From contig JADJPQ010000030.1 of NCBI GenBank assembly GCA_016713175.1, positions 186,001 to 250,000 on the forward strand: a stretch of DNA of 64,000 bases, in the 5' to 3' direction. The first letter of the stretch is position 1, and the number at the start of each line of letters is the position of its first letter. Below, piece after piece: positions 26,262 through 34,773 of this stretch. The position numbers and the translations under genes were made by a program. Origin of the DNA: Planctomycetota bacterium (lineage in GTDB: Bacteria > Planctomycetota > UBA1135 > UBA2386). The notes under the pieces are model-generated. The model was given only the letters and a program-made list of their open reading frames with translations. It was not told the DNA's origin and did not search any database.

Positions 26262-27973
26262 GAGGATGCCTTGGGCGGGAGGACGTCTTCGGCGCGGGTG
26301 CGCACGATGCCGTCGCGCAGTTCGATGTCGAGGGTCTGGTCGCGGCGGATGCCGGCAGCCGAGGTGAGGATCCGGCCGTCGGCGCCGCGAACGAGCGCGT
26401 AGCCGCGGCCGAGGACGCGGGCCGGATCCAGCAGGCGCTGGCGCGCGGTCTGCTGGTCGAGGCGGGCTTGAGCGCGATCGATCTGGCGTTGGCCAGCGGT
26501 CGTCAGCCGGGCCTGGTCGGCCGCCAGCGCCGCGCGCCCGCGATGCAGGCAGAGCCGCGACCACGTGTGCAGGTCGCGGCCGCTCCGCATCAGTTCGACG
26601 GTGGTCGTCCAGACCAGCGCCAGCGCTCGATCGCCGAGCTTGCGCGCGGCCAGGGCGACGAACGTCCGTTCGTGTTGCAGCCGATGCCGGACGCCCTGCT
26701 GCAGCTCGCGGACGGCGATGCCGAGGTCCTGCCGGGCATGAGCCAGCTGTCGGCCGAGCACTTGCTGCAGCCGCCGGGCTTGTTCGCGCACGGTCGTGCG
26801 GGCTTCGCGGACGCAGTCGACCAGGAACTCGGCGACCGCGGTCGGGGTCTTCTCCGAATGCGCGATCGCGTCCAGCACCGACTGGTCGCGCTGATGGCCG
26901 ATGCCGACCAGCACCTTCAACGGATGCCTGGCCACGGCCAGCGCGATGTCGCGGTCGTCGAACCAGGCCAGGTCGGTGCGCGAGCCGCCGCCGCGCAGGA
27001 TGCACAGCACGTCGAAGCGATCGGCCCGCGGCGCCAGCCAGTTCAGCCCGGCGAGCAGGCTCGGCTTCAGTTCGATGCCCTGCACGCGGATCGGCACCAG
27101 GGTGACTTCGAAGCCGATGCGCGACTCCTCCAGGTGTTTGAGGAAGTCGTTCCAGCCATCGGATTCGGGGCTGGTCAGCACGGCGACGCGCAGCGGTGGG
27201 ATCGGCACGCCGAGCGAACGATTGCGCTCGACGAGGCCCTGCTCGCGCAGTTCGCGCAGGATCTGTTCGCGCGTCAGCGCCATCTTGCCGAGCGTGAAGC
27301 TCGGATCGATGTCCTCGATGATGACCTGGTAACGGCCGGTGGCCGGGTAGAGGTCGATGTTGACCAGAGCGCGGATCTCGATGCCGTCGCGCAGCGTCAG
27401 CGGATCGGCGCCGGCCGCGAGCCTGGGCAGCAGGCGTTGCGCGGTGCGTTCGAACAGCGCGACCTCGACCGTGGCCGCCGGGCGCGCCTGGCCGCGCGCC
27501 TTCTCGACCAACGAGAAGAAACGGTGTTGTCGACTCGCCGATTTGTCGAAATCGACGATCTCGCCGACGACCCACAGCGGTTGCGGGAACTGCCCCTTCA
27601 GCGCGTCGCGGACGCGCTGGTTGAGTGCCGAGATCGACAACGCCGGCGGCGGCGCCTCCGGGTCGTCACCGGCGGTCGCCGCGGCCAGCGGCGGACCTTC
27701 CTGTCGCGAGCGCGGTTTGTCGGCTGCTTTGGCCGGCGCCGTGCCCAGCGTGCCGGCGATCAGGCTCATGATCTCCGGCGCGAACTCGAACAGATGCCGG
27801 ACGAACGTCGAGTAGACCAGCTCGGCGTGGCGCGCGGGGATCCGCCAGGTCTTGGTCTTGGGATCCCATCGCCGTTCGGGCAGATTCTTGACCTCGGCGA
27901 CCAGGTCCTCCCGGTACGCAAAGCGCAACAGCAGGAACGCGCCGTCCGGGTCCAGTTCGACGGTGCCGGTCAT
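26258..27973 (-). CDS. xseA: Exodeoxyribonuclease VII large subunit with extra N-terminal HARP-like domain
   Basis: A 571-residue protein, longer than the typical 400-450 because of about 110 extra N-terminal residues. The extra part (residues 3-70, FAYREDLVAEVKNLPERRWDP then KTKTWRIP) resembles the HARP-type domain of SMARCAL1-like helicases, which binds branched or single-stranded DNA. A Pro/Ala linker follows. The rest is standard XseA: an OB-fold (SALNQRVRDALKGQFPQPLWVVGEI), the catalytic core (VAVLTSPESDGWNDF, CILRGGGSRTDLAWFDD, VGIGHQRDQSVLD) and the long coiled-coil tail. Likely cuts ssDNA with xseB. First gene of the xseA-xseB-M50 operon. Confidence 0.92.
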   Translation of the reverse strand: MTGTVELDPDGAFLLLRFAYREDLVAEVKNLPERRWDPKTKTWRIPARHAELVYSTFVRHLFEFAPEIMSLIAGTLGTAPAKAADKPRSRQEGPPLAAATAGDDPEAPPPALSISALNQRVRDALKGQFPQPLWVVGEIVDFDKSASRQHRFFSLVEKARGQARPAATVEVALFERTAQRLLPRLAAGADPLTLRDGIEIRALVNIDLYPATGRYQVIIEDIDPSFTLGKMALTREQILRELREQGLVERNRSLGVPIPPLRVAVLTSPESDGWNDFLKHLEESRIGFEVTLVPIRVQGIELKPSLLAGLNWLAPRADRFDVLCILRGGGSRTDLAWFDDRDIALAVARHPLKVLVGIGHQRDQSVLDAIAHSEKTPTAVAEFLVDCVREARTTVREQARRLQQVLGRQLAHARQDLGIAVRELQQGVRHRLQHERTFVALAARKLGDRALALVWTTTVELMRSGRDLHTWSRLCLHRGRAALAADQARLTTAGQRQIDRAQARLDQQTARQRLLDPARVLGRGYALVRGADGRILTSAAGIRRDQTLDIELRDGIVRTRAEDVLPPKASS

Positions 27974-28116
27974 CGGTCGGTCGTTCTAGCGGATGCTCGG
28001 GGTCGGGGGCAGCAAAACCGGTGGTGTGCGCCCGTCTGGCAGAATCCCCGCGAAATCCGCGTGCGCTCTGGCATGGCTGGTCCTTCCCGGATGTCCCGTT
28101 CCGAGGAACCAAAGCC

Positions 28117-29298
28117 ATGCGCGTCACCCTTGCCTTTGCGGCGATGCTCGGCATCACCGCTGCCACCAGTGCCCAACGCCTCGTTGCCTACGATCCCTTC
28201 GGCGGCCTGATGGCCGAGACCCAGCCGCCGGACACGATCGTGCCGGCACCCAACCCGCCGTTCCCGATCTACCCGACCGTACCGATCCTGCCACCGCCGG
28301 CGGCGATCGCCGCCGGCGATGCGACCTCGAACACGATCACCGGCATGACCTGGTTCACCAACGGCATGGTGCTGGCGTCGATGCCGTCGCCGAGTTTTCC
28401 GCCGGCCGGACCCGCCATGCCGCCGTTCCCGATCGCGCCGCCGGTGCTGGCGATGCTCGGTGGTCCGGTCACCGGCATCGCGCTCAACCCGGTCGCCGGC
28501 ATCCTGTGGCTGACGTCGGGCGGTCTGATCGTCGGCGTCGCACCGGTGCCGGGCACGCCGGTCGTGTTTCCGCCGTTTGCGTTGGCGTTCCCGACCGGGC
28601 CGCTGGCGGGTCTCGAGTGGGATGGACTGACGGGAACGTTGCTCGCGGTCGACCTCGGCGCCGTCACCTACACGTTCTTCCCGGGTGGATTGCCGGCCGG
28701 GCCGCCGATCCTGCTGCCCTTGGTGATGCCAGCCCCGATCGGCGACGTCGCGATCGACAAGTCGGGCGTCGCCAATCCGGCTGGTGTCCGTTCGATCTGG
28801 ATCACCGGTGGCCCGCTGTTCGTCGATCTGACGTTGCCGATGGGGCCGATCCCGACCGGCGTCGGTCCTGGCGCGGGCCTCGCGTACCTGCCGCGGCCGG
28901 CGTCGGCGCCGCCGCTCGGCGCGTGTCCGTGCGGGCCGCTGTTCACGCCGGTGTGGGGCACGACGGGTCCGATGACCGCGGGGAACGGCGCGTTCGCGAT
29001 CACGCTCGGTGGTCTGCCGCCCGGGCAGATCGCGCTGTTCGCGTTCGACTTCGTGTTCAACCCGGCGTTCCCGTTGATCAACGGCGTCGGTTGTCCGCTC
29101 GGGCTGGTGATCGGCTCGGCGACGATGGCGGTCGGCGCGGGATTCGCCGGCCCCGGTGGCGTCGCGGTCTTCCCGTTCGGCTTGCCGATGATCCCCGGGC
29201 TCGGGCCGATCTACGAACAGACCTTCACGCTGTGTCCGGCGGATCCGGTCGGTTTCGTGCTGGCGCCGATGCTGCAACTGGCTGCCGGCGGCACCTAG
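28117..29298 (+). CDS. Secreted Pro/Gly-rich protein of unknown function
   Basis: A 393-residue secreted protein. The signal peptide (ITAATSA|Q) is followed by a proline-rich stretch (VPAPNPPFPIYPTVPIL) and hydrophobic beta-strand repeats containing GPVTGIALNPVAGILWLT and GLEWDGLTGTLLAVD. This looks like an irregular beta-propeller. The C-terminal part (PLINGVGCPLGLVIGS..., ending QLAAGGT) resembles the conserved tail module of other secreted proteins here. GAGGA 13 bases upstream supports ATG 28117. Its TAG shares bases with the stop of the convergent membrane-protein gene (CCTAGG at 29295-29298). Confidence 0.72.
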   Translation: MRVTLAFAAMLGITAATSAQRLVAYDPFGGLMAETQPPDTIVPAPNPPFPIYPTVPILPPPAAIAAGDATSNTITGMTWFTNGMVLASMPSPSFPPAGPAMPPFPIAPPVLAMLGGPVTGIALNPVAGILWLTSGGLIVGVAPVPGTPVVFPPFALAFPTGPLAGLEWDGLTGTLLAVDLGAVTYTFFPGGLPAGPPILLPLVMPAPIGDVAIDKSGVANPAGVRSIWITGGPLFVDLTLPMGPIPTGVGPGAGLAYLPRPASAPPLGACPCGPLFTPVWGTTGPMTAGNGAFAITLGGLPPGQIALFAFDFVFNPAFPLINGVGCPLGLVIGSATMAVGAGFAGPGGVAVFPFGLPMIPGLGPIYEQTFTLCPADPVGFVLAPMLQLAAGGT

Positions 29299-29615
29299 GC
29301 CGGCCGCGCGGTCGGTGCGCGCCGATCGCCGAGCACTGCGAACGCGCCGAGCACCAGCGCCGGCGCGCAGAAGATCCAGAACGCCTGCAGGTTGCCAAAG
29401 CGCCAGGTCGTCAGCGCGCCGAACGCCAGCAGCAGCCAGCCGCCGAGCCGCGGTCGCCAGATCGTCGTCGCCGACGCGATCAGCAGCATCGCGAGGCCGA
29501 CGATGGGTTCGGTCGCGGTGCCTTCCGCGACGAAGTCGCAGATCGCGAACCAGGTCCAGAAGCCAGCCCAGGCCAGCACCAGGCCGCGGAGCAGCCACAG
29601 GGTGGGTTTGCTCAT
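29295..29615 (-). CDS. Small four-helix membrane protein, TetR-regulated
   Basis: A 106-residue protein that is almost all transmembrane: about four helices (LLRGLVLAWAGFWTWFAI, PIVGLAMLLIASATTIW, LGGWLLLAFGALTTWRFG, AFWIFCAPALVLGAFAVLG). Function unrecognised. The ATG at 29615 has GAGGA about ten bases upstream; a longer reading from 29642 would erase this leader. A TTAGTG-CA-CACTAA palindrome lies 36-51 bases upstream of the start. The next gene up the same strand is a TetR regulator, so it is very likely the TetR target. Confidence 0.7.
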   Translation of the reverse strand: MSKPTLWLLRGLVLAWAGFWTWFAICDFVAEGTATEPIVGLAMLLIASATTIWRPRLGGWLLLAFGALTTWRFGNLQAFWIFCAPALVLGAFAVLGDRRAPTARPA

Positions 29616-29650
29616 GTCAGGATCGTCCTCAGAGAGAAGGCGCATGAACT

Positions 29651-29666
29651 GTTAGTGCACACTAAC
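29651..29666. promoter_or_regulatory. TetR-type operator GTTAGTG-CA-CACTAAC
   Basis: A perfect inverted repeat with seven-base arms and a two-base centre, matching operators of TetR/AcrR regulators. It lies between the end of the tetR-like gene (29713) and the start of the small membrane-protein gene (29615), both on the minus strand. A weak TTGCGC-17-TAGTGT promoter can be drawn on the minus strand with its -10 inside the operator, which would fit repression. Confidence 0.7.
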
Positions 29667-29712
29667 TCCGACGATCCTGTCGCGCAAGCCCTGATTTCCC
29701 GGGGTGCGCACG

Positions 29713-30294
29713 TCAGCCCAACAGGTGCCGACCGACGCTGCCCATCAGCTTCTTGCGCAGATCCTCCGACAGCAGGCCGAGTTCGCGACCGAGATTGACC
29801 GCGGTGCCGAGTCCCAGCAGCGCCCAGGCCGTAAGCTCGATGCCCGGCAGATCCCGCATCGGGCGTTCGGCGCGATGTTCGCGAACCCGCTCGGCGACGA
29901 ATTCGACGAACGTCCGGTAGACGGCGCGCAGCGCTTCGCGGATCTCCGGGTCGTCGGTTTCCGACCAGCCGGCGAACAGGATCCGGTACAGCCCGAATTC
30001 ACCGAGGTGCTCGGCTTCGTAGGCGAGCAGTTGTTCGGCGCTGGTCTCACGGCGGCGGCGCTGTTGCAGCACGCCTTCCCAGATCGAGCGCGAGTTGCTG
30101 GCGACGAACTGCAGCGCGGCGATGAACATCGCCCGCTTGTCGGGCCAGAGGCGGTACAGGATCGGTTCCTGCACGTCGCAGCGGCGCGCCAGTTCGGCGG
30201 TGGTCGTGCGGCGATAGCCGAGCTCGGCGAAGGCGGCGGCGACCTTGCCGATCAGTTCGGCGCGGCGTTGCGGGCTCTGGTCCTTGCGCGGCAT
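29713..30294 (-). CDS. TetR/AcrR-family transcriptional regulator
   Basis: A 193-residue regulator. The N-terminal helix-turn-helix domain (residues about 8-60: AELIGKVAAAFAELGYRRTTTAELARRCDVQEPILYRLWPDKRAMF) is typical of TetR. The C-terminal helical domain would bind a ligand. Its probable operator lies just downstream at 29651-29666, before the small membrane protein it likely controls. No operator copy is obvious upstream of its own ATG, so autoregulation is not supported. Confidence 0.9.
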   Translation of the reverse strand: MPRKDQSPQRRAELIGKVAAAFAELGYRRTTTAELARRCDVQEPILYRLWPDKRAMFIAALQFVASNSRSIWEGVLQQRRRRETSAEQLLAYEAEHLGEFGLYRILFAGWSETDDPEIREALRAVYRTFVEFVAERVREHRAERPMRDLPGIELTAWALLGLGTAVNLGRELGLLSEDLRKKLMGSVGRHLLG

Positions 30295-30408
30295 CGGCGC
30301 ATGCTGGCTGCCGCCCCTGGCCGCGGCAAGGGTGCCGTGAAAACGGCGATGGCCGCAGCGGCGAGTGCCGGTGCGGCCATCACGGTGTCCGTCAGGACTG
30401 CAGTCGGA

Positions 30409-32208
30409 TCACAGCAGGCCGAGCACCAGCTTGATCGCGTTCGACGACGAGGTGGACAGGTTGCCCATGCCGTCGATGTTCAGCGTCACGCCCTGCGTGT
30501 ACAGCTGCGCACCCATCCAGCCGCCGGCGTCCGGCGAAGTGCCCAGCGGCAACGGCAGGCCGATCGTGGTCCACGGCGCGGGGATCGGCGAGAACACCAT
30601 GTCGAGCGTGTTCGGCACCAGGATGCTCTGCAAGCAGCCCGGGTTGCCCAACGGCAGCGGGGTGCCGGGGGCGACGTGCGTGAAGTCCAGCAGCACGGCC
30701 GCGATCGCGGCGGTGGCCGGCATGTTGGCCAGCGTGTGGGTCAGCGTGAAGCCGGTCGGGACGCCCAGGACCGGGCGGATGCTCGGCACCAGCGTCATGC
30801 CGGCCTGCGTACCTTCGGCGGCAGTCGTGAACGGCGTCTCGTGCGACAGGTCGCGGTTGCCCGGATCGACCGCCAGCACCGTGGTGGTGCCGCCGCGGCT
30901 GAAGCCGGTGATGCAGAAGTTGCCCTGGATGCCGTTCATGGCGCCCCAGCGCATGTCGATCGTGCCGTTCTCCTGGAACACGCACTGGAACGTGTTGACC
31001 GAGTAGCCGGCGGCGGCCACCGAGAACTCGCCGATTTCCAGCCAGGTCACGTAGGTGACGCCGTTGCCCGCACCGCCCGACAGGTCGGTGTTGATGTACA
31101 TGCCGGACGTCGGGTTGGTCGTCACGTTGCGGCCGGCGTGCAGGTCCTTCCAGATCATGCAGACGCGCGCCATCGAGTTGAAGAACTCCAACATCGACGG
31201 CGACAGGTCGGTGACCGTATTGGTGCCGAGCCAGACGAAGCCGTTGGTGCAGGCCGAGAACGCAGTCGTCGAGCCGCCCGGGAAGTTGAACGTGAAGCCC
31301 GGGGTCTCGGTGACGACCGAGTCGTCACCGACGCTGTCCACCGCGCCGCCCAGCGCCGTTGCCGACAGGTCGACCGCGTTGGTGCCGCCGACGACGGTGT
31401 AGACGCTCGGGGTCGTCGGGTTGTCCGGGAACAGCGTCAGGCTCTTGCCGCCGCGCAGGTCGAAGCCGTCACCGATGAAGTTCCATTGCTGGTAGAAGGA
31501 CTGGGCCTGGCCACCGCAGCCGGCGCCCTTGTTCTCGACCCAGCTGCCTTGCGGCGCGGTGTAGCCACCGGGGCCGACGAAGTCCATCTTGATGACCGGG
31601 ACGAAGCCGCTCAGCGTGCCTGGTCCGGCAATGGTGCCGGCGCAGCGCTGGCCGCGGCCGTTCGCCGTCGTCGACGAGCAAGCGACTGCCGCGAGGTTGG
31701 TCGTCGGCGTCGGCGCCGCTGGCAGGATGATCTCGATGAGCAGGTCACTACCGAGCGTCGGGTCGTAGCTGAAGGCCGCGCCGTTGGCGGCCAGGTCGAT
31801 GTCGATGTAGGTGTCGTTGGTCCAGGTGCCGTTGACCGGCAGCGAGGTGACAGCCATCGGCGCGCTCAATGGGCCCATCGTGCCGCGGTTGGTCGCGTAG
31901 GTTGTCGTCATCGCGAGGTGGTCGACTGCTGCCGTGCCGAGCTGCACGGTGACGCCGGCCCAGGTGTGGCCGCCCTGATTGCGCACCCCGTCGGCCGCGC
32001 GGAAGCGCAGGCGGTTGATGGTGATCGGGCCGATGACGCCCGCGTTGGTGAAGTGCGAAGTGTCGTAGATGTACTGCTTCAAACCGGCGGTGGTCGACCA
32101 GGGAGTCGTCGAAGTGCCGGCGTTGAAGGTGTTCTGCGTGTCGGGGATCGTCAACGTCTGGGCTTGCGCAACGGCAGCCGTCAGGGCGAGGAGCAGGATC
32201 TTGTGCAT
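30409..32208 (-). CDS. Large secreted protein with lineage-specific C-terminal module
   Basis: A 599-residue secreted protein. The signal peptide (LALTAAVAQA|Q) is followed by LTIPDTQNTFNAGT and beta-rich domains with many Thr/Asn-Gly turns (ITINRLRFRAADGVRNQGG, MYINTDLSGGAGN, NTFQCVFQENGTIDMRWG). The C-terminal 80 residues (NPGCLQSILVPNTLDM...QLYTQGVTLNIDGMG) are the module common to secreted proteins of this lineage. Unlike its neighbours it is Asn/Thr-rich. No enzymatic motif; possibly a surface or matrix protein. ATG 32208 gives the signal peptide. Confidence 0.78.
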   Translation of the reverse strand: MHKILLLALTAAVAQAQTLTIPDTQNTFNAGTSTTPWSTTAGLKQYIYDTSHFTNAGVIGPITINRLRFRAADGVRNQGGHTWAGVTVQLGTAAVDHLAMTTTYATNRGTMGPLSAPMAVTSLPVNGTWTNDTYIDIDLAANGAAFSYDPTLGSDLLIEIILPAAPTPTTNLAAVACSSTTANGRGQRCAGTIAGPGTLSGFVPVIKMDFVGPGGYTAPQGSWVENKGAGCGGQAQSFYQQWNFIGDGFDLRGGKSLTLFPDNPTTPSVYTVVGGTNAVDLSATALGGAVDSVGDDSVVTETPGFTFNFPGGSTTAFSACTNGFVWLGTNTVTDLSPSMLEFFNSMARVCMIWKDLHAGRNVTTNPTSGMYINTDLSGGAGNGVTYVTWLEIGEFSVAAAGYSVNTFQCVFQENGTIDMRWGAMNGIQGNFCITGFSRGGTTTVLAVDPGNRDLSHETPFTTAAEGTQAGMTLVPSIRPVLGVPTGFTLTHTLANMPATAAIAAVLLDFTHVAPGTPLPLGNPGCLQSILVPNTLDMVFSPIPAPWTTIGLPLPLGTSPDAGGWMGAQLYTQGVTLNIDGMGNLSTSSSNAIKLVLGLL

Positions 32209-32701
32209 GTTCTTTGCAAGAGAATGGGAAAACAAAGCCAGTGGACTGTCCACCGACGGGCGTGGGAAGATACCGCTCGCCCGCCAGGGGTGAAGGCCCG
32301 AATGACATGCGCGCTCCGCGAGTCGGCGGCCGGTATTTCGGTTTCCCGTGTGAACGTCAATCGCGGCAATCGCAGCCATGCGCCGGGAAGCCGACAGAAC
32401 GAGCGCGCAATGAGGCAGGGGAACGGCAGCCTGCCCTCCTGCGGAGAACGCCATATCGCCAGTGCCATCGCGCCTCCGGAGCGGGGGTGGCGTCGGCAGC
32501 CCGGTCGTGCGCTGGGCGAAGCGATCGGTCCCCGTCCGAAGGGCTCGAACGCGAATCGACAGGTGCTCGAGAACCCAACGGACCACGACCTTCGTCCGGT
32601 CCACCCGCAGGGAAAGCGGGCCCTGACGTCCCGCAATGGGAAAACACCTGACCAAGCACCTCGCTGTGGTTTGTCAGGTTCAACAAGACGACGCTACCGC
32701 A
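32209..32701. other. Long divergent intergenic region with small repeats
   Basis: About 490 bases between divergent genes, with no convincing coding frame. It contains GTGGAC-T-GTCCAC (32241-32253), an inverted repeat close to the minus-strand gene. It also contains a 12-base direct repeat AATGGGAAAACA at 32223-32234 and 32635-32646, near the two gene starts. These could be regulatory sites; nothing else was recognised. Confidence 0.4.
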
Positions 32702-33736
32702 ATGTCGTCCAGGATCGCAATGTGCCTGTGGTTGGCCACGTGGCTCGGTGCGCAGGAGCCCGCGGGGTTGCCCGTGTTGCCGCTGGCCGCGAGCGCACTC
32801 GGCATCGAAATCGAGTTCGTCGCTGCCGGCAAGTTGCCCGATGGCGCGCAACAGGAACGCGTGATTGCCTTGACCAGTGGCGACCCCGAATGTCTGACCG
32901 GTTCGCGGATCGTGCAGGTCCGCTACCGGTGGCCGCAAGGTCGTTGGCAACCGGCCGCCGCGGCGATCGTGCCGTGTGCGCTGCCGGCAGCCCCGCATGC
33001 GCCGTGGTCGGTACTGTTGATCGCCGGAGACGACGGCCAGATGGCAGGTGGGGTGGTGCTCGATGGCGATGGGAACATCGCCGAGGCCTGGCGCGGGTTT
33101 GGCGAGCAGTTTGCCGGCAAGGACCTGCCGTCGTTCCGCGACGCGGTGCCGCGGCGCGAGGTCGAGTCGCGGCTCGCCGAGTTGGCCGCGGGCAAGGACG
33201 CGGCCGCCCGTGCCGGGCAGTCCCTGGTGGCCATGCGCACGGACATGCTGCGGCAGTCGATCCACATCGGTGCGGTGATGGAGGCGCTGGCGACCGGAGC
33301 CCCAGTCCCGGCGGCGGCGGGTCGCATCGTCGAGGACTCGTTTGCGGCGATGGCGAGCCGGGCCGAGGCCCTTGCGCCGCTGTTCGGCAAGACGGCTACG
33401 AGCTACGGCGAACAGGCCAAGGCGGCGGCGGCGCTGGTGGCGGCGGCAAGGACCGCCAGACCGGATGCCACCGAAGGCAAGCAGCGTCTCCGGGAACTGC
33501 GCCGCGGTTGTGCGAACTGCCACGAACTGACCGGCGAGACGTTCCAGGGTGAATTGGCGGCGGCCAGCGCGGCGAAGCGTCGGGACCTCGGTCTCGGTGA
33601 TCGCCCGTTCCTGCTCGGGTACGATGTCCTGCTCGACTTTTCCGGTCAGCCGTCACCGGCCAGCGAAGTGCCTGGCCTGCTGGCGCCGACGTTCCATCGC
33701 GCGGCGCTGCTGCTCGCGGCGTTGCAAGACCGTTGA
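32702..33736 (+). CDS. Secreted mono-haem cytochrome c-like protein
   Basis: A 344-residue exported protein. After a signal peptide (CLWLATWLGA|Q) comes an N-terminal domain of about 130 residues of unknown type, then an Ala-rich helical region with Met/His residues (MRTDMLRQSIHIGAVMEALATGAPV). A single CxxCH haem site follows in RRGCANCHELTGETF near residue 265. The helical part loosely resembles cytochrome c'-like bundles. The gene stands alone on the + strand; the electron partner is unknown. Confidence 0.72.
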   Translation: MSSRIAMCLWLATWLGAQEPAGLPVLPLAASALGIEIEFVAAGKLPDGAQQERVIALTSGDPECLTGSRIVQVRYRWPQGRWQPAAAAIVPCALPAAPHAPWSVLLIAGDDGQMAGGVVLDGDGNIAEAWRGFGEQFAGKDLPSFRDAVPRREVESRLAELAAGKDAAARAGQSLVAMRTDMLRQSIHIGAVMEALATGAPVPAAAGRIVEDSFAAMASRAEALAPLFGKTATSYGEQAKAAAALVAAARTARPDATEGKQRLRELRRGCANCHELTGETFQGELAAASAAKRRDLGLGDRPFLLGYDVLLDFSGQPSPASEVPGLLAPTFHRAALLLAALQDR

Positions 33737-33767
33737 GGCGCGCGCGCAGAGCGATCAGCGGGCTGCA

Positions 33768-33998
33768 GACGAACTGCCGTCCGCGCAGCCATCTGGTTGC
33801 GATCCACTTCTCGCCAGCGAGCACCGGCGCGCCCACGTGCCGGGTCCTGGTGTCCGGGTGCGGGCGGTCATAGGCGAAGAACAGCGCGTTGCCGGCGTGC
33901 GGCGCGACGTCGACGGCGATGTCGGGGAACGTCGTGGCGCCGCCGCATTCGGGCGTGTTGAGGTACATCACGATCGTCCGGCCGGTGACCCGCGGCGG
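33768..33998 (-). pseudogene. C-terminal fragment of a prolyl-4-hydroxylase-type 2OG-Fe(II) oxygenase
   Basis: The minus strand here reads RVTGRTIVMYLNTPECGGATTF, then PHAGNALFFAYD and HVGAPVLAGEKWIATRWLRGR. That is the C-terminal half of prolyl-4-hydroxylase-like oxygenases, including the last iron His and the 2OG-binding basic residue. The upstream half with the HxD iron ligands is missing: the in-frame sequence before it is the TGA stop and last codons of the DinB gene. No natural stop follows; the frame runs on antisense through the cytochrome gene. It is best explained as a broken gene remnant left by a deletion or by arrival of the DinB gene. Confidence 0.75.
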
Positions 33999-34517
33999 TC
34001 AGGTGCTGATGCCGTAGCGTTCGGCCAGCACTGTCAGATGGTGCAGTTCGTGTCCCGCGATGATCCAGGCCAGCGCCCGCGCCGAAGTCGTGTTGGCATT
34101 GACCGTGCCCCGTCGGGTCCACGCGGCTTCGTCGAAGCCATCGAGCAGCGACAGCGTTGCGAGCCGCACGCGCCGCCAGTCTTCGGCCAGTTTCCAGGTC
34201 GGCAGGCGGTCGGCGTTGGCGCTTGCCGTCCAGAGGTCCTCCTCGAACGGCGGCAGCGGCGTGGTGTCGCCACGGGCGATCGTCAGCGCGCGATAGGCCA
34301 TCACGCGTTCGCCGTCGGCGAGATGCCCGATGATCTGCCGGACGCTCCACTTGTCGGGCGCGTAGCGGTGGGCAGCCCTGGTGTCATCGAGGGTGGCGAA
34401 CAACCGGCTCTGCTGCTCGAGGTGGCGTTCGAGCGTGCGAGCGATCGGGCCATCGGGCACGCGTTGGATGTAACCGTGGAAGAACGGGGCGTATTCGTCG
34501 GCGAGTGGACGTTGCAT
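33999..34517 (-). CDS. DinB/YfiT-family protein (putative metal-dependent enzyme)
   Basis: A 172-residue four-helix DinB-superfamily protein. His residues sit in the expected positions: near IIGHLADGERVMAYRAL in the second helix, and GHELHHLTVLAERYG at the C-terminus. Such proteins bind a metal and often act as thiol-dependent transferases or hydrolases. ATG 34517 (MQRPLADEYAPFF) gives the usual length. The motif GATCTTAAGG lies 25 bases upstream. Its stop is followed in frame by a fragment of a 2OG oxygenase, so its 3' end may mark a rearrangement. Confidence 0.85.
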   Translation of the reverse strand: MQRPLADEYAPFFHGYIQRVPDGPIARTLERHLEQQSRLFATLDDTRAAHRYAPDKWSVRQIIGHLADGERVMAYRALTIARGDTTPLPPFEEDLWTASANADRLPTWKLAEDWRRVRLATLSLLDGFDEAAWTRRGTVNANTTSARALAWIIAGHELHHLTVLAERYGIST

Positions 34518-34541
34518 GGTGAGAACGAGGGCGGCGACAGT

Positions 34542-34557
34542 GATCTTAAGGCGCGAG
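34542..34557 (-). promoter_or_regulatory. Second copy of the CTTAAGATC-type motif
   Basis: GATCTTAAGGCGCGAG (+ strand), nearly identical to the block at 18121-18137 and in the same orientation relative to the downstream gene (DinB). Possible promoter element. Confidence 0.35.
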
Positions 34558-34773
34558 CGCGGACGATCACTGGTCATGTGATTGTGCTTGGCCTCGGGAA
34601 AGACTCCCCGCCTGTGTCGATGCCGGGTCGCCGCAGCGCCCGGAGGGGGCGATGGCCGCCGCGGGCATCCGGACCCGTGCGTTCGTCGCCTCCGGGACGG
34701 AGACCCGGGGCGGCGAATGCGGTCGAAGGGCGTAGGACGGTGTCGGCCGGCGTGGGAAACTACCGTGCGCAGC

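Noticed and set aside
29704..33552. 1282-codon + strand frame
   Set aside because: It runs antisense through the tetR-like and large secreted genes and then out of frame with the cytochrome. No recognisable domain; a GC-driven artefact.
33999..34001. TGA of the DinB gene as a selenocysteine or readthrough codon
   Set aside because: The downstream oxygenase part lacks its HxD iron ligands and has no stop of its own. A broken gene is simpler than recoding.
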